The notes: generated by a model from the sequence alone, not told the origin. Counted from the first letter of the stretch, positions 45,784 through 55,051 are shown. The stretch is DNA of 64,000 nucleotides from Oscillospiraceae bacterium (GCA_015064625.1 SVRW01000001.1:62001-126000); one strand, 5' to 3'. Program-made: numbers and translations.

Positions 45784-46119
45784 TCAAGGGATATCCGTCG
45801 TTGAAACAGAATCCGTATTTAATAGCTCTGTAAATTCTATGATTTTTCCAGTTTCGCAATCCAAAAGAAACTTATAAACTCCTTTAGAATCGACATAAGA
45901 AACATCGTATATCAATCTTCCTTCGTCGCTAATTTCTGCAACGCATTTATATTCAGATACATCGCTTTCGTAGGAATTTGAATTACGAAAAACTATTTCT
46001 TTGACTTCATGTTCGTTTAAATAACGGCTGGCCATAATATTTTTTGAAATCAAAATAACTGCCAAAGTAAAAATGACAAGTATAACCAAAGAATAAATTA
46101 TCTTTTTTTGATTTTTCAT
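45784..46119 (-). CDS. Small membrane-anchored PepSY-like protein
   Basis: The 111-residue protein has an N-terminal membrane helix (about 7-28) and an outward domain. YLNEHEVKEIVF and IYDVSYVDSKGVYKFLLDCETGKIIEF fit one PepSY repeat. PepSY domains are linked with inhibition of peptidases or with wall-associated functions. It lies 4 bp after dut and 16 bp before the aminotransferase. Confidence 0.72.
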   Translation of the reverse strand: MKNQKKIIYSLVILVIFTLAVILISKNIMASRYLNEHEVKEIVFRNSNSYESDVSEYKCVAEISDEGRLIYDVSYVDSKGVYKFLLDCETGKIIEFTELLNTDSVSTTDIP

Positions 46120-46123
46120 TTAT

Positions 46124-46597
46124 TTAACCTTTATCTGTGCTTCCAAATCCGCCGCTTCTTCTCTCTGTTGCAGAATCGTTTTCAGTTATACCGAATTGAA
46201 GGAAAATTCCCTGGGAAAAAGCTTTACCTTGCGAAATAAAAATATCGGATTCGGAGTTATTTGTCAGCTTTATCATAATATGCCCCTCATTGTCCGAAAA
46301 GTAGTAGTCAGCATCTATTACACCTACCGTATTTTTCAGAGAAAGACCATATTTAAATCCTAAACCACTTCGTGGAAATATACAAAGAACCCAACCTGAA
46401 TCAATCTTTGCACGAATCCCAGTAGGAACAATCAAATCAGAATGAGCTTTGATTTCAATATCCGAAGATGCAAAGAAATCATATCCTGCAGAGCCAGCTG
46501 TAGCTCGTTTGGGAAGAACTATATTATTATAATTCTTCCCACCGTCATTTAAAAATCTGTTTTCTGTTACTTTTTCAAAAATTGCAATTCGTTCCAT
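46124..46597 (-). CDS. dut: Deoxyuridine 5'-triphosphate nucleotidohydrolase
   Basis: The 157-residue trimeric-type dUTPase has motif 1 AGSAGYDF, motif 2 PRSGLGFKYGL, motif 3 NTVGVIDADYY, motif 4 GKAFSQGIF and C-terminal motif 5 ERRSGGFGST. It hydrolyses dUTP to dUMP and keeps uracil out of DNA. Motif 3 has DADYY with a two-residue variation before SDNEGHI. Its ATG overlaps the ackA stop (TAATG). Confidence 0.96.
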   Translation of the reverse strand: MERIAIFEKVTENRFLNDGGKNYNNIVLPKRATAGSAGYDFFASSDIEIKAHSDLIVPTGIRAKIDSGWVLCIFPRSGLGFKYGLSLKNTVGVIDADYYFSDNEGHIMIKLTNNSESDIFISQGKAFSQGIFLQFGITENDSATERRSGGFGSTDKG

Positions 46598-47805
46598 TAA
46601 AGATTCTCAACCAAATTTTTAGTATCTCTTGCAATAACGAGTTCTTCGTTTGTAGGAATAACAAATACTTTAACTTTTGAATCTTCAGCGGAGATATCCC
46701 ATGGAGCTGAAAGCGAGGAAACGTTTCTGTTCTTTTCAGAATCAAGCTTTACACCAAGGTATTCCATATCATTTATTACGGCTTCTCTTACGTCAGCATC
46801 GTTTTCACCGATACCTGCTGTAAATACGATACAATCAAGTCCGTTCATAATTGCTGTATAAGAACCAATATATTTTTTAATTCCGTAAATAAGAATATCA
46901 AAAGCAAGTGCGGCATTTTCGTTTCCGTCATTCATTGCATTTTTAACATCTCTCAAGTCGGTTGAAACGCCCGAAACGCCCAAAAGACCGCATTTTTTGT
47001 TCATCCAGTTTCCAATATCATCTACAGAGATATTTTCCTTTTGCATTATAAAAGGAACTACGGCAGGGTCAACTGCACCGCATCTTGAACCCATGATTAT
47101 ACCGTCAAGAGGTGTAAATCCCATGGAAGTATCTGCAACTTTTCCACCTTTAACAGCACTGATGGAAGAACCGTTTCCTAAATGACATGTGATAATTTTG
47201 GTGTCTTCTTCGGGCTTGTTTAGATATTTAGCAGCTTCAGCGGAAACGTATCTATGAGAAGTTCCGTGAGCACCGTATCTGCGAATATTATGTTTATCGC
47301 AAACTTCTTTTACCATTGGAACGGTGTAGGCTTTTTCAGGCATAGTCGCATGGAATGAAGTGTCGAATACAAGCACCTGAGGACAATCAGGTAAAATAGC
47401 TGTGCATCCACCAATACCCTGAAGATGTGGAATTGTATGGAGTGGTGCAAGATCTACACAACGTTTTAAAATTTCAATAGCTTCATCATTAACGAGAGTT
47501 GGTTTTGTGAGCCAAGGACCGCCTTGAACGACTCTGTGACCGATAGCATCGATTTGATTCATGCTTTCAAGAACTCCATATTCCTTATCAATAATTGCAT
47601 CAATCATAGCACGAGTCGCCTCAACGTGTGATGGCATAGAAATATCGGCTGTGAGGACTTTGCCGTTTACAAGGTTTTTATGAGTGAGTTTACCGTCTAT
47701 AGCAATTCGTTCACAAAGGCCTTTTGCCATAACCTGTTCCTTATCCATGTCAAAAAGTTGATACTTCAATGATGAGCTTCCAGCGTTGACTACTAAGATA
47801 TTCAT
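46597..47805 (-). CDS. ackA: Acetate kinase
   Basis: The 402-residue ASKHA kinase has NAGSSSLKYQLFD, the VFDTSFH region, GTSHRYVS, CHLGNGSSI and FTAGIGENDADVR. It makes ATP from acetyl phosphate in fermentation. Phosphotransacetylase is not adjacent. First gene of ackA-dut-PepSY-aminotransferase. Upstream, a directly repeated AAGGATGCGT (47813-47841 region, minus strand) contains the likely ribosome site. Confidence 0.98.
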   Translation of the reverse strand: MNILVVNAGSSSLKYQLFDMDKEQVMAKGLCERIAIDGKLTHKNLVNGKVLTADISMPSHVEATRAMIDAIIDKEYGVLESMNQIDAIGHRVVQGGPWLTKPTLVNDEAIEILKRCVDLAPLHTIPHLQGIGGCTAILPDCPQVLVFDTSFHATMPEKAYTVPMVKEVCDKHNIRRYGAHGTSHRYVSAEAAKYLNKPEEDTKIITCHLGNGSSISAVKGGKVADTSMGFTPLDGIIMGSRCGAVDPAVVPFIMQKENISVDDIGNWMNKKCGLLGVSGVSTDLRDVKNAMNDGNENAALAFDILIYGIKKYIGSYTAIMNGLDCIVFTAGIGENDADVREAVINDMEYLGVKLDSEKNRNVSSLSAPWDISAEDSKVKVFVIPTNEELVIARDTKNLVENL

Positions 47806-47864
47806 ATAAGCTTACGCATCCTTAATAATGAGGACGCATCCTTTCATAATTTTTTGAAAAATGG

Positions 47865-47893
47865 TTGACATTTTATATCTTTGACATTATACT
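47865..47893 (+). promoter_or_regulatory. Promoter of tmcAL
   Basis: TTGACA (47865-47870), 17-bp spacer, TATACT (47888-47893). The -10 overlaps the divergent ackA -10. Confidence 0.82.
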
Positions 47894-47914
47894 ACATTTA
47901 AATGAAAAAAGCAA
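47886..47914 (-). promoter_or_regulatory. Promoter of ackA, sharing its -10 with tmcAL
   Basis: Minus strand TTGCTT (47909-47914), 17-bp spacer, TATAAT (47886-47891). It shares four bases with the tmcAL -10 on the other strand. Confidence 0.68.
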
Positions 47915-47937
47915 TACTATTTTGAAAAGAGAATTTG

Positions 47938-49074
47938 ATGAAAAAAAATACTGCTATTATATGTGAATACAACCCTTTTCACAATGGTCATTTATATCAA
48001 TTGCAAAAAGTGAAAGAACAATCTGAGATAGTCATTTGCATCATGAGCGGTAATACAGTTCAAAGAGGCGGTTTTTCTTGTGCAGATAAATATGAAAGAG
48101 CAAAAATCGCTGTTAATTTCGGAGCAGATCTTGTTGTAGAACATCCATTTCCCTACTGTATGTCTTCTGCAGCGGATTTTGCATCTTCAGGTGTTTTTAT
48201 TGCTAATGCTCTGAAAGCTGATACACTTGCCTTCGGGTATGAAAAAAAGCACAATATGCTGTTGAAAATATCAGATTTATTATCAGAAGACGGGGTTTTT
48301 GATTCTATAAACAATATATACAAAAAAAGTGATAATAAAAATTTATCCTATCCAAAAGCAAGAGTAATTTATCTTTCGGAAATAATTGGAGAAGAAAATG
48401 CTTCTCTGTTAAAAACTCCTAATAATATATTGTCTGTTGAATATCTTATAAATCTAAAAAAATATAATGATATGAAACCGCTATTTATTAAAAGAAATAA
48501 TGAATATATTTCTGCAGGTTCTATAAGAGATATTATTTTTGACGATTCAAGTGACGATAAAACCAAAGATATTTCATCCTTTGTACCTGCATCTCCTGAA
48601 AAATTTTTTCCTTTTTCTGATTACAATGAAGCTGTGCTTACGTACTTGAATTTGTGCGGTCAATCCTCTGGAATTTACGATTGCGACAGCTCACTTTACA
48701 ACAGAATTATAGCAAATGCAAAAAAAGCCAAAAGCGTAGAACATCTGGTTTCATTGTGTACAACGTCAGCATACACCTCATCGAAAGTTCGTAGAGCTGT
48801 GTTTTCCATTGTATTTAATACGAAGACAGAAGATGTAAAAAAAATGCCTTCGTATACTGTTTTACTTGGTGCAAACGAAAAAGGGATCAAATATATATCT
48901 GAAAACAAAAAACGCTTTGAAATTCCCATTTTTACTCGTTCTACAGATGAAAAAAAGCACTCTACAGATACCTCTCTACTTGCCAAAGCAGAGAAAATTT
49001 ATTCTTTACTTTCTAAAGAAGAATATACACCATATAAAAAACCTTATATAAAATATAGAACGCGAGACGAATGA
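47938..49074 (+). CDS. tmcAL: tRNA(Met) cytidine acetate ligase TmcAL
   Basis: The 378-residue nucleotidyltransferase-fold protein has AIICEYNPFHNGHLYQL (HxGH-type), CIMSGNTVQRGGFSCADKYERAKIAVNFGADLVVEHPF and SAADFASSGV, matching TmcAL (YlbM). It uses acetate and ATP to form N4-acetylcytidine at the wobble base of elongator tRNA-Met. The start is ATG 47938. The divergent ackA gene also handles acetate. A PfkB kinase follows 3 bp later. Confidence 0.95.
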   Translation: MKKNTAIICEYNPFHNGHLYQLQKVKEQSEIVICIMSGNTVQRGGFSCADKYERAKIAVNFGADLVVEHPFPYCMSSAADFASSGVFIANALKADTLAFGYEKKHNMLLKISDLLSEDGVFDSINNIYKKSDNKNLSYPKARVIYLSEIIGEENASLLKTPNNILSVEYLINLKKYNDMKPLFIKRNNEYISAGSIRDIIFDDSSDDKTKDISSFVPASPEKFFPFSDYNEAVLTYLNLCGQSSGIYDCDSSLYNRIIANAKKAKSVEHLVSLCTTSAYTSSKVRRAVFSIVFNTKTEDVKKMPSYTVLLGANEKGIKYISENKKRFEIPIFTRSTDEKKHSTDTSLLAKAEKIYSLLSKEEYTPYKKPYIKYRTRDE

Positions 49075-49077
49075 TTG

Positions 49078-49986
49078 ATGAAATGCATAATTATCTCCTT
49101 AAACAGTGTTATAGACAAGCATTATTATACGGAAGAATTTAATATCAATGCGGAAAATTTTGTGTCCCGACAAACTGTTTTCGCCGCAGGTAAAGGCGTT
49201 AACGTAGCTAAAGCACTGAATGAATTTTCAGTCCCTTACAAGCTTGTTTGCCTTCTTGGAAAGGAAAATTCTTCATATTTTGATTCTCTTTTAAAAGACA
49301 TCGGATTGTCAGCAGATATTGTTTTATCTGCTGGGAAAACACGTGAAAATATTTCTATTCATGCAAAAAATATCTCCGAAACACGAATATGTACAAATGA
49401 ATTTTATGCAACAAATGAGGATTGTATAAATACTTTATCAAGAGCTTATGAACACACGGATTGTGAAGATATTGTTGTTCTTTCAGGACGTTTCCCAGAA
49501 AAAATTTCAAAAAGTGAAATTGTTGGTTTTTTAAAAAAATTCAAAGAAAAAAAAGTGAAATTGATTCTGGATTCTGTTTCATTTAATTCTGATGATTTTG
49601 AAATTTTGAAGCCTTTTCTTGTTAAACCGAATGAATTTGAAATCAAAGCTTTTGGAGAAACAGAAAAATCAGGTATAGAAAAACTTTTATCGTGTGGAGT
49701 TGAATACGTTGCTTTAAGCAAAGGGAGTAAAGGGATAGAGCTTTACTCAAGGGGAGAGAGAGCTAAATGTACACCTCCTGATATTATTCCATTGTCTACT
49801 GTTGGTGCAGGTGACAGCTCTGTAGCTGGTTTTGTATATGCATTTTTAAACCAAATGAACCCATTCGAAGCATTGCGTTATGCAGTTTCTTTCGGGACGG
49901 CTTCCTGCCTTTCAGAAGGAGGTATATCCCCACAAAAAAATGATATTGAGTTTTGTTTAAAATGTTCATCTGTTGAAATGTTGTGA
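49078..49986 (+). CDS. 1-phosphofructokinase-type PfkB sugar kinase
   Basis: The 302-residue kinase starts IISLNSVIDKHYYTEEF, has AAGKGVNVAKALNE near the N-terminus and the catalytic Asp in STVGAGDSSVAGF. This is the 1-phosphofructokinase/tagatose-6-phosphate kinase (FruK/LacC) branch. No PTS transporter or regulator is adjacent, so the sugar is uncertain. The ATG lies 3 bp after the tmcAL stop. Confidence 0.88.
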   Translation: MKCIIISLNSVIDKHYYTEEFNINAENFVSRQTVFAAGKGVNVAKALNEFSVPYKLVCLLGKENSSYFDSLLKDIGLSADIVLSAGKTRENISIHAKNISETRICTNEFYATNEDCINTLSRAYEHTDCEDIVVLSGRFPEKISKSEIVGFLKKFKEKKVKLILDSVSFNSDDFEILKPFLVKPNEFEIKAFGETEKSGIEKLLSCGVEYVALSKGSKGIELYSRGERAKCTPPDIIPLSTVGAGDSSVAGFVYAFLNQMNPFEALRYAVSFGTASCLSEGGISPQKNDIEFCLKCSSVEML

Positions 49987-50055
49987 TTTAATAAATAACA
50001 ACTCTTTATCCTACAAAATAATCATAAAATATGATGACAAAAAAACGATTAAATA

Positions 50056-50084
50056 TTGACAAATAGCCAAAAAAATGATAAAAT
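50056..50084 (+). promoter_or_regulatory. Promoter of the MinD-like gene
   Basis: TTGACA (50056-50061), 17-bp spacer, TAAAAT (50079-50084). Confidence 0.8.
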
Positions 50085-50143
50085 ATGATAGTTAAAATGT
50101 AAAAATATAGTTTGCTTTGAAATATAATTTAAAAGGTGCATAC

Positions 50144-51022
50144 ATGGGAAAGATTTTATTTGTAGCTTCATATAAGGGCGGCGTAGGAAAAACAACTGTC
50201 AGCGCAGGAATTTCCGCTTCGCTTGCAGCTCTTGGGAAAAGAGTTCTTGTGATAGACGGCGATTTTCATATGAGATGCATGGATCTCGTTCTTAATTCAG
50301 AGAGCGATTTTATCTTTGATGCTCTTGATGTTTTGCTTGGAAGATGTACCGCTGATGAGGCTATAATCAAAAATTGCGGAGTTAATAATCTTGATTTTTT
50401 ACCCGCTCCTTTGATATACGGTGACGATCAACCAGCCCTTGATAACGCGGATGAATTGATGGCAGAGCTTAAGGATAATTACGATTTTATAATTGTTGAT
50501 TCTGGCGCAGATACGCCTGGAATATATGATGCATTTGCTGAATTTGCAGATGAAGGAATTATTGTTACTTTTCAACAAGCAACGGCTATCAGAGCAGCAG
50601 AAGTTACTGCGGGTAAACTCAGTGCTTTGGGACTTGAGTCTATAAGACTTGTTGTAAATAGCTATCGCAACAAAGGGGTCAGAAAAAAAATTTTACCCGA
50701 TGTTTTTGAAAGTGTGACAAGAGCAGGCATTCCCCTGCTTGGCGTTATACCATATGATCCGCGTATTATTGAATTTCAAGAGAAAGGAATATTGCCTTTT
50801 ACGCAGAAAAAATTCTTCATCAATTCATTTGAAGCTGCCTTTGGCAATATTGCAATGCGTGTTCTTGGAGATAAAATTCCTTTGTTTAAAAACGTTGGTA
50901 ATTTTACTCTTAGAAGAAAATACGTATCACCGAAAGTCAATGAGATATTTGAAGAAAAAATTTATGATTTGCAAAATCAGGATTTTGAATCACAAGATTC
51001 TTCTTCAGGTTCAGAAAATTGA
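50144..51022 (+). CDS. MinD/ParA-type ATPase
   Basis: The 292-residue protein has the deviant Walker A YKGGVGKTT (K11), VIDGDFHMRCMDLVL, and FIIVDSGADTPG as Walker A'/B, typical of the MinD branch. The start is ATG 50144 behind AAAAGGTG. The C-terminus is charged (EEKIYDLQNQDFESQDSSSGSEN) and I do not see the usual amphipathic membrane-targeting helix. No minC or minE is adjacent. The role could be division-site placement or positioning of another cargo. Confidence 0.85.
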   Translation: MGKILFVASYKGGVGKTTVSAGISASLAALGKRVLVIDGDFHMRCMDLVLNSESDFIFDALDVLLGRCTADEAIIKNCGVNNLDFLPAPLIYGDDQPALDNADELMAELKDNYDFIIVDSGADTPGIYDAFAEFADEGIIVTFQQATAIRAAEVTAGKLSALGLESIRLVVNSYRNKGVRKKILPDVFESVTRAGIPLLGVIPYDPRIIEFQEKGILPFTQKKFFINSFEAAFGNIAMRVLGDKIPLFKNVGNFTLRRKYVSPKVNEIFEEKIYDLQNQDFESQDSSSGSEN

Positions 51023-51087
51023 TAAATGTTTTATGAAAACTATTTACTTAATATAAATTTTTGATTGATATACAGGAGAAATAGATT

Positions 51088-51498
51088 ATGAAAATTGCGA
51101 TTATAGCAAGCGAAGGAAAGAAAGAACTTGTAGCTGAAATATGCGTTGCTTATTGCGGTATTCTCAATTCACATGAACTTTGTTCCACAAGTACAATCGG
51201 AAAATTCCTTAGTAACGCAACAGGATTGAATTTTGACACCGTTTCCTTTGATGAACATGGTGGTTTATCTCAGATTCAATCAAGAATAACATATAATGAG
51301 ATAGATTTGCTTTTGTATTTCAGAGATCCCTGTTCAGACGATGATTACGACACATCAAAAATAGATTTGCTCAGAGTGTGTGATGAAAATATGGTTCCCG
51401 CAGCAACAAACGTTGCAAGTGCAGAAGCTCTCCTTCTTGCACTTCAAAGAGGTGACTTGGATTGGCGTGAAAACTTTCAGAATATTCGATTTGACTGA
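51088..51498 (+). CDS. Methylglyoxal synthase-like protein lacking catalytic residues
   Basis: The 136-residue protein has the MGS fold signature STIGKFLSNATGLNFDTV, IDLLLYFRDP and LLRVCDENMVPAATNVASAEALL. Compared with E. coli MgsA, the catalytic Asp of GGDQQ is Leu (L60 in GGLSQ). The AHD motif is ASE (7-9), and the later His and Asp become Tyr87 and Ser90; only the RDP Asp (D80) remains. Methylglyoxal production is therefore unlikely; a phosphate-ligand-sensing role is possible. It follows the MinD-like gene by 65 bp and has its own CAGGAG. Confidence 0.82.
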   Translation: MKIAIIASEGKKELVAEICVAYCGILNSHELCSTSTIGKFLSNATGLNFDTVSFDEHGGLSQIQSRITYNEIDLLLYFRDPCSDDDYDTSKIDLLRVCDENMVPAATNVASAEALLLALQRGDLDWRENFQNIRFD

Positions 51499-51587
51499 TT
51501 CAAACTTAATTAAACTTTAATTTATATACTTGTTTATAATTACGTATAGTAAAGAAAGGATTTCCCTTTGGGGATTGGTTTTATTTT

Positions 51588-53372
51588 ATGAAAGATATTA
51601 AGAGAACGGGATATTGTGCTGAATTTTCAGAAAAGAATATAGGCGATACTGTTTGCGTTAAAGGATGGGTTCAGACAAAAAGAGATTTGGGTAATCTTAT
51701 GTTTATTGACCTTCGAGACAGAAGTGGCATAATTCAGCTTGCTTTTGACGATAAGACCGATAAAACAGTTTTTGAAACTGCAGCTTCTTCCAAGAGTGAA
51801 TACGTTATTTCTGCAGTAGGTACAATCAGAGAACGTTCAAGCAAGAACCTTGAGATTCCTACTGGAAGTATTGAAGTTTTCGTAACTAAAATTGAAATCC
51901 TTGCTAAATCCGAAACACCTCCTTTTGAAATATCCAAAAATTGCAAAGCCAACGAGAACATCAGATTGAAGCATAGATATCTTGATTTAAGAAGACCTGA
52001 TTTGATGAATAATATTTTATTCAGACATAAGGTTGCAAAACTTACAAGAGACTATTTCGATGAAAACGGTTTTATTGAAATTGAAACTCCCATTCTTGTT
52101 AAATCAACTCCAGAAGGGGCACGTGACTACCTTGTTCCCAGCAGAGTACACAAGGGTTCTTTCTATGCCCTGCCCCAATCGCCTCAGCTTTACAAACAAC
52201 TTTCTATGGTCGCAGGCTTCGATAGATACATGCAGATTGCAAGATGTTTCAGAGATGAAGATTTGAGAGCTGACCGCCAGCCCGAATTTACACAGATCGA
52301 TTTTGAAATGTCATTTGTAGATATTGATGACGTTCTTGCTATTGGCGAAGGTTACGTTGCAAAACTTTTTGGAGAAATGCTTGGTGTTGAAAACGTATCT
52401 CCTATTCCTCGATTTACTTATAAAGAAGTTATGGAACGTTTCGGTTCTGACAAACCCGATATGCGTTTTGGAATGGAAATCAAAGATATTTCTGACGTTG
52501 TATCTGATACCGATTTTATTGTATTCAAGAGCGCTATTGAAGGCGGTGGCTCTGTAAGAGGAATCAATGCTGAAGGTTGTGCAGACAAGCTAACAAGAAA
52601 AGAAATAGACAAGCTTGCTGAATATGCGAAAAGCATCGGTTCAAAGGGACTCGCGTGGATTAGAATCACTCAGCAAGGACTCAGCTCTTCATTCGGAAAG
52701 TTTGTTTCCGAAGAAAAAATGCGGGAAATTCTTAATGCTTTTTCAGCAAAAGAAGGTGACGTAGTTCTCATTCTTGCGGACACGAATACAAATGACGTTC
52801 TTAGCCGTCTTGGACTTTTGAGAGTAGAAGCTTCAAACCGTGCAGGCGTTAAGAAAGAGGGATATAAATTCCTTTGGGTTCTTGAGTTTCCCTTTTTTGA
52901 ATATGACCCTGAAAGCGGAGAATACGTTGCAATGCATCATCCTTTCACTGCCCCTCTCGATGAATGTCTCCCCTATCTTGAATCAGACAAATCCAAGGTA
53001 AGAGCCAAGGCATACGATTTGGTTTTAAACGGAATCGAGCTTTCAAGCGGTTCTATAAGAATTACTGATCCTGAACTTCAAAACCGAATATTTAAGCTTT
53101 TAGGTCTTTCTGACGAAGAAGCTTATGAAAAATTTGGATATCTTTTGGATGCATTCAGATTTGGTCCTCCTCCCCATGGCGGAATGGCTTTAGGACTTGA
53201 CAGACTTGTAATGCAAATGCTTGGAGCAGAAAGCCTCAGAGACGTTATAGCTTACCCGAAAATTCAAAACGCAAGCGAAGTTATGACATCCTGCCCAAGC
53301 AATGTTCCCGAAAACGTACTTGTTGATCTTGGAATTGAAGTTAAAGCTTCTGAAAATGGTGAAAACGAATGA
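51588..53372 (+). CDS. aspS: Aspartate--tRNA ligase
   Basis: The 594-residue class II synthetase has an N-terminal OB anticodon domain (1-110), motif 2 ARCFRDEDLRADRQPEFTQIDFEMSF, the bacterial GAD insertion (about 290-410) and motif 3 GGMALGLDRLVMQMLG. It charges tRNA-Asp. I cannot tell discriminating from non-discriminating type. The ABC ATPase gene overlaps its stop by 4 bp (ATGA). Confidence 0.98.
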   Translation: MKDIKRTGYCAEFSEKNIGDTVCVKGWVQTKRDLGNLMFIDLRDRSGIIQLAFDDKTDKTVFETAASSKSEYVISAVGTIRERSSKNLEIPTGSIEVFVTKIEILAKSETPPFEISKNCKANENIRLKHRYLDLRRPDLMNNILFRHKVAKLTRDYFDENGFIEIETPILVKSTPEGARDYLVPSRVHKGSFYALPQSPQLYKQLSMVAGFDRYMQIARCFRDEDLRADRQPEFTQIDFEMSFVDIDDVLAIGEGYVAKLFGEMLGVENVSPIPRFTYKEVMERFGSDKPDMRFGMEIKDISDVVSDTDFIVFKSAIEGGGSVRGINAEGCADKLTRKEIDKLAEYAKSIGSKGLAWIRITQQGLSSSFGKFVSEEKMREILNAFSAKEGDVVLILADTNTNDVLSRLGLLRVEASNRAGVKKEGYKFLWVLEFPFFEYDPESGEYVAMHHPFTAPLDECLPYLESDKSKVRAKAYDLVLNGIELSSGSIRITDPELQNRIFKLLGLSDEEAYEKFGYLLDAFRFGPPPHGGMALGLDRLVMQMLGAESLRDVIAYPKIQNASEVMTSCPSNVPENVLVDLGIEVKASENGENE

Positions 53373-54340
53373 TAGAATTTTGTAATGTTGTTAAAAATTT
53401 TGGCGACAAAAAAGCTCTTAAAGGAATCTCTTTCACGGTTAATGATGGAGAAATAATGGGCTTTCTTGGCCCTAACGGCGCAGGTAAAACTACCGCTTTG
53501 AACATTCTCACAGGTTACCTTTCAGCCACTTCGGGTACTGCCAAAATAAATGGTATAGACGTTTTGGAAAAACCGAAAATTGTTAAATCACAAATCGGCT
53601 TTCTTCCTGAGCAACCTCCTTTGTATTTTGATATGACGGTTAAAGAATATCTCAGCTTTGTTTATGATCTGAAAAAGCCCTCTTTGCCGAAAAAAGCTCA
53701 TATAGAGGAGGTATGTCACGTTGTTAAAATTCATGACGTTTTTGGCAGAATGATAAAAAATCTTTCCAAGGGATACAAACAAAGAGTCGGCATTGCACAA
53801 GCTTTAATCGGAAATCCCGAAGTTTTGATTTTTGATGAACCCACCGTTGGTCTTGACCCAAAGCAGATAATTGAAATAAGAAATCTTATTAAATCCTTGG
53901 GAAATAACCATACCGTTATTTTAAGCTCTCATATTTTGCCGGAAGTTCAGCAGATATGCGATCGAATAGTAGTTATCAACGAAGGGGCAATTGTTGCTAA
54001 TGAGAAAACTGAAGATCTTATTATGGCTGTTTCAGGACCATATAAACAAATTGCAAAAATATGCGGTCCCGAAGCTGATGTTATTAAAACAATAAGAAAT
54101 ATATACGGTGTTAAAAACATTGAAGTTCTTGGTAAAAGAGATACTGATTCAATTAGCTATTATATTGAATCTGAAGAAAGGGTTGATATAAGAAAACTTC
54201 TTTTTTCTTCACTTGCCAAAGCAGGCTATCCCCTTATAGGACTCGAGGGCGTTGAAGCAAGCCTTGAGGATATCTTTATAAGTCTTACAAACAGAGCTTC
54301 GGGAGAAGACAAACCTTCCAAATTAAAGAAAGGAGTGTAA
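53369..54340 (+). CDS. ABC transporter ATPase (GldA-like)
   Basis: The 323-residue ATPase has Walker A GPNGAGKTT, signature LSKGYKQRVG, Walker B VLIFDEPTVGLDP and the His switch SSHILPEV, plus a C-terminal extension of about 90 residues typical of the GldA/NatA group. It is translationally coupled to aspS. With the next genes it forms a Gld-type transporter: ATPase, permease, auxiliary proteins. Confidence 0.92.
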   Translation: MIEFCNVVKNFGDKKALKGISFTVNDGEIMGFLGPNGAGKTTALNILTGYLSATSGTAKINGIDVLEKPKIVKSQIGFLPEQPPLYFDMTVKEYLSFVYDLKKPSLPKKAHIEEVCHVVKIHDVFGRMIKNLSKGYKQRVGIAQALIGNPEVLIFDEPTVGLDPKQIIEIRNLIKSLGNNHTVILSSHILPEVQQICDRIVVINEGAIVANEKTEDLIMAVSGPYKQIAKICGPEADVIKTIRNIYGVKNIEVLGKRDTDSISYYIESEERVDIRKLLFSSLAKAGYPLIGLEGVEASLEDIFISLTNRASGEDKPSKLKKGV

Positions 54341-54343
54341 ATT

Positions 54344-55051
54344 ATGTTTTCAGTTTATAAAAAAGAATTAAAATCATATTTTATCACTCCAGTCGGATAT
54401 ATCTTTACAGGTGTTTTTCTCGCTGTTTCTGGAATACTTTTCAGCTTATGTACCCTTTATCAAGTAGAAAGCAGTAGCGTTTCTTTATATTTCTCACTTT
54501 TGTTCCTAGTTTTGGCTATATTGCTTCCACTTTTGACAATGAAGCTTTTGTCTGATGAAAGACGAACAAAAACAGAGCAGTTACTACTCACCTCACCTAT
54601 TTCCTTGTTTGGAATGATTTGTGGTAAATATTTTGCAGCTCTTACCTTATATGGCGTTACACTACTCGTGAATAGTGTTAACTTTTCTTTGCTTTATGTA
54701 TATGGAGAACCAAACCTTTCGATTATCATTGCTGATATTATTGCGATTTTCTTTGTAGGAGCGGCATTTCTTGCCGTAGGAATTTTCATATCAGCAATTA
54801 CAGAAAGTCAGCTTATAGCTGCCGTTATGACTATACTTGCAACCTTCGGCATGATATTGATGTCGTATATTGCATCGGCTGTATCTACAGAATGGCTTCG
54901 TGTTATTATTAAATGGTTTGCTGTATATAATCGATTTACAGCATTTTCAAACGGTATGTTTGATATTGCCGCAATTATTTATTTTATCAGCTTCACCGTC
55001 ATTTTCCTGTTCCTTACTGCGAGACTTTACGAGCGACGCAGATGGTCATGA
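54344..55051 (+). CDS. ABC-2 type permease (GldF-like)
   Basis: The 235-residue protein has six predicted helices and begins FSVYKKELKSYFITPVGYIFTG, with MKLLSDERRTKTEQLLLTSPIS, characteristic of the GldF/ABC-2 permease group. AAAGGAG precedes the ATG. Partner of the preceding ATPase. Confidence 0.9.
   Translation: MFSVYKKELKSYFITPVGYIFTGVFLAVSGILFSLCTLYQVESSSVSLYFSLLFLVLAILLPLLTMKLLSDERRTKTEQLLLTSPISLFGMICGKYFAALTLYGVTLLVNSVNFSLLYVYGEPNLSIIIADIIAIFFVGAAFLAVGIFISAITESQLIAAVMTILATFGMILMSYIASAVSTEWLRVIIKWFAVYNRFTAFSNGMFDIAAIIYFISFTVIFLFLTARLYERRRWS

Noticed and set aside
47813-47845. Direct repeat of ACGCATCCTT before ackA as a CRISPR-like or regulatory array
   Set aside because: Only two copies 12 bp apart; more likely a duplicated ribosome-site region.
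51499-51587. T-box or riboswitch before aspS
   Set aside because: The gap is only 89 bp, with no T-box sequence or terminator-like stem.
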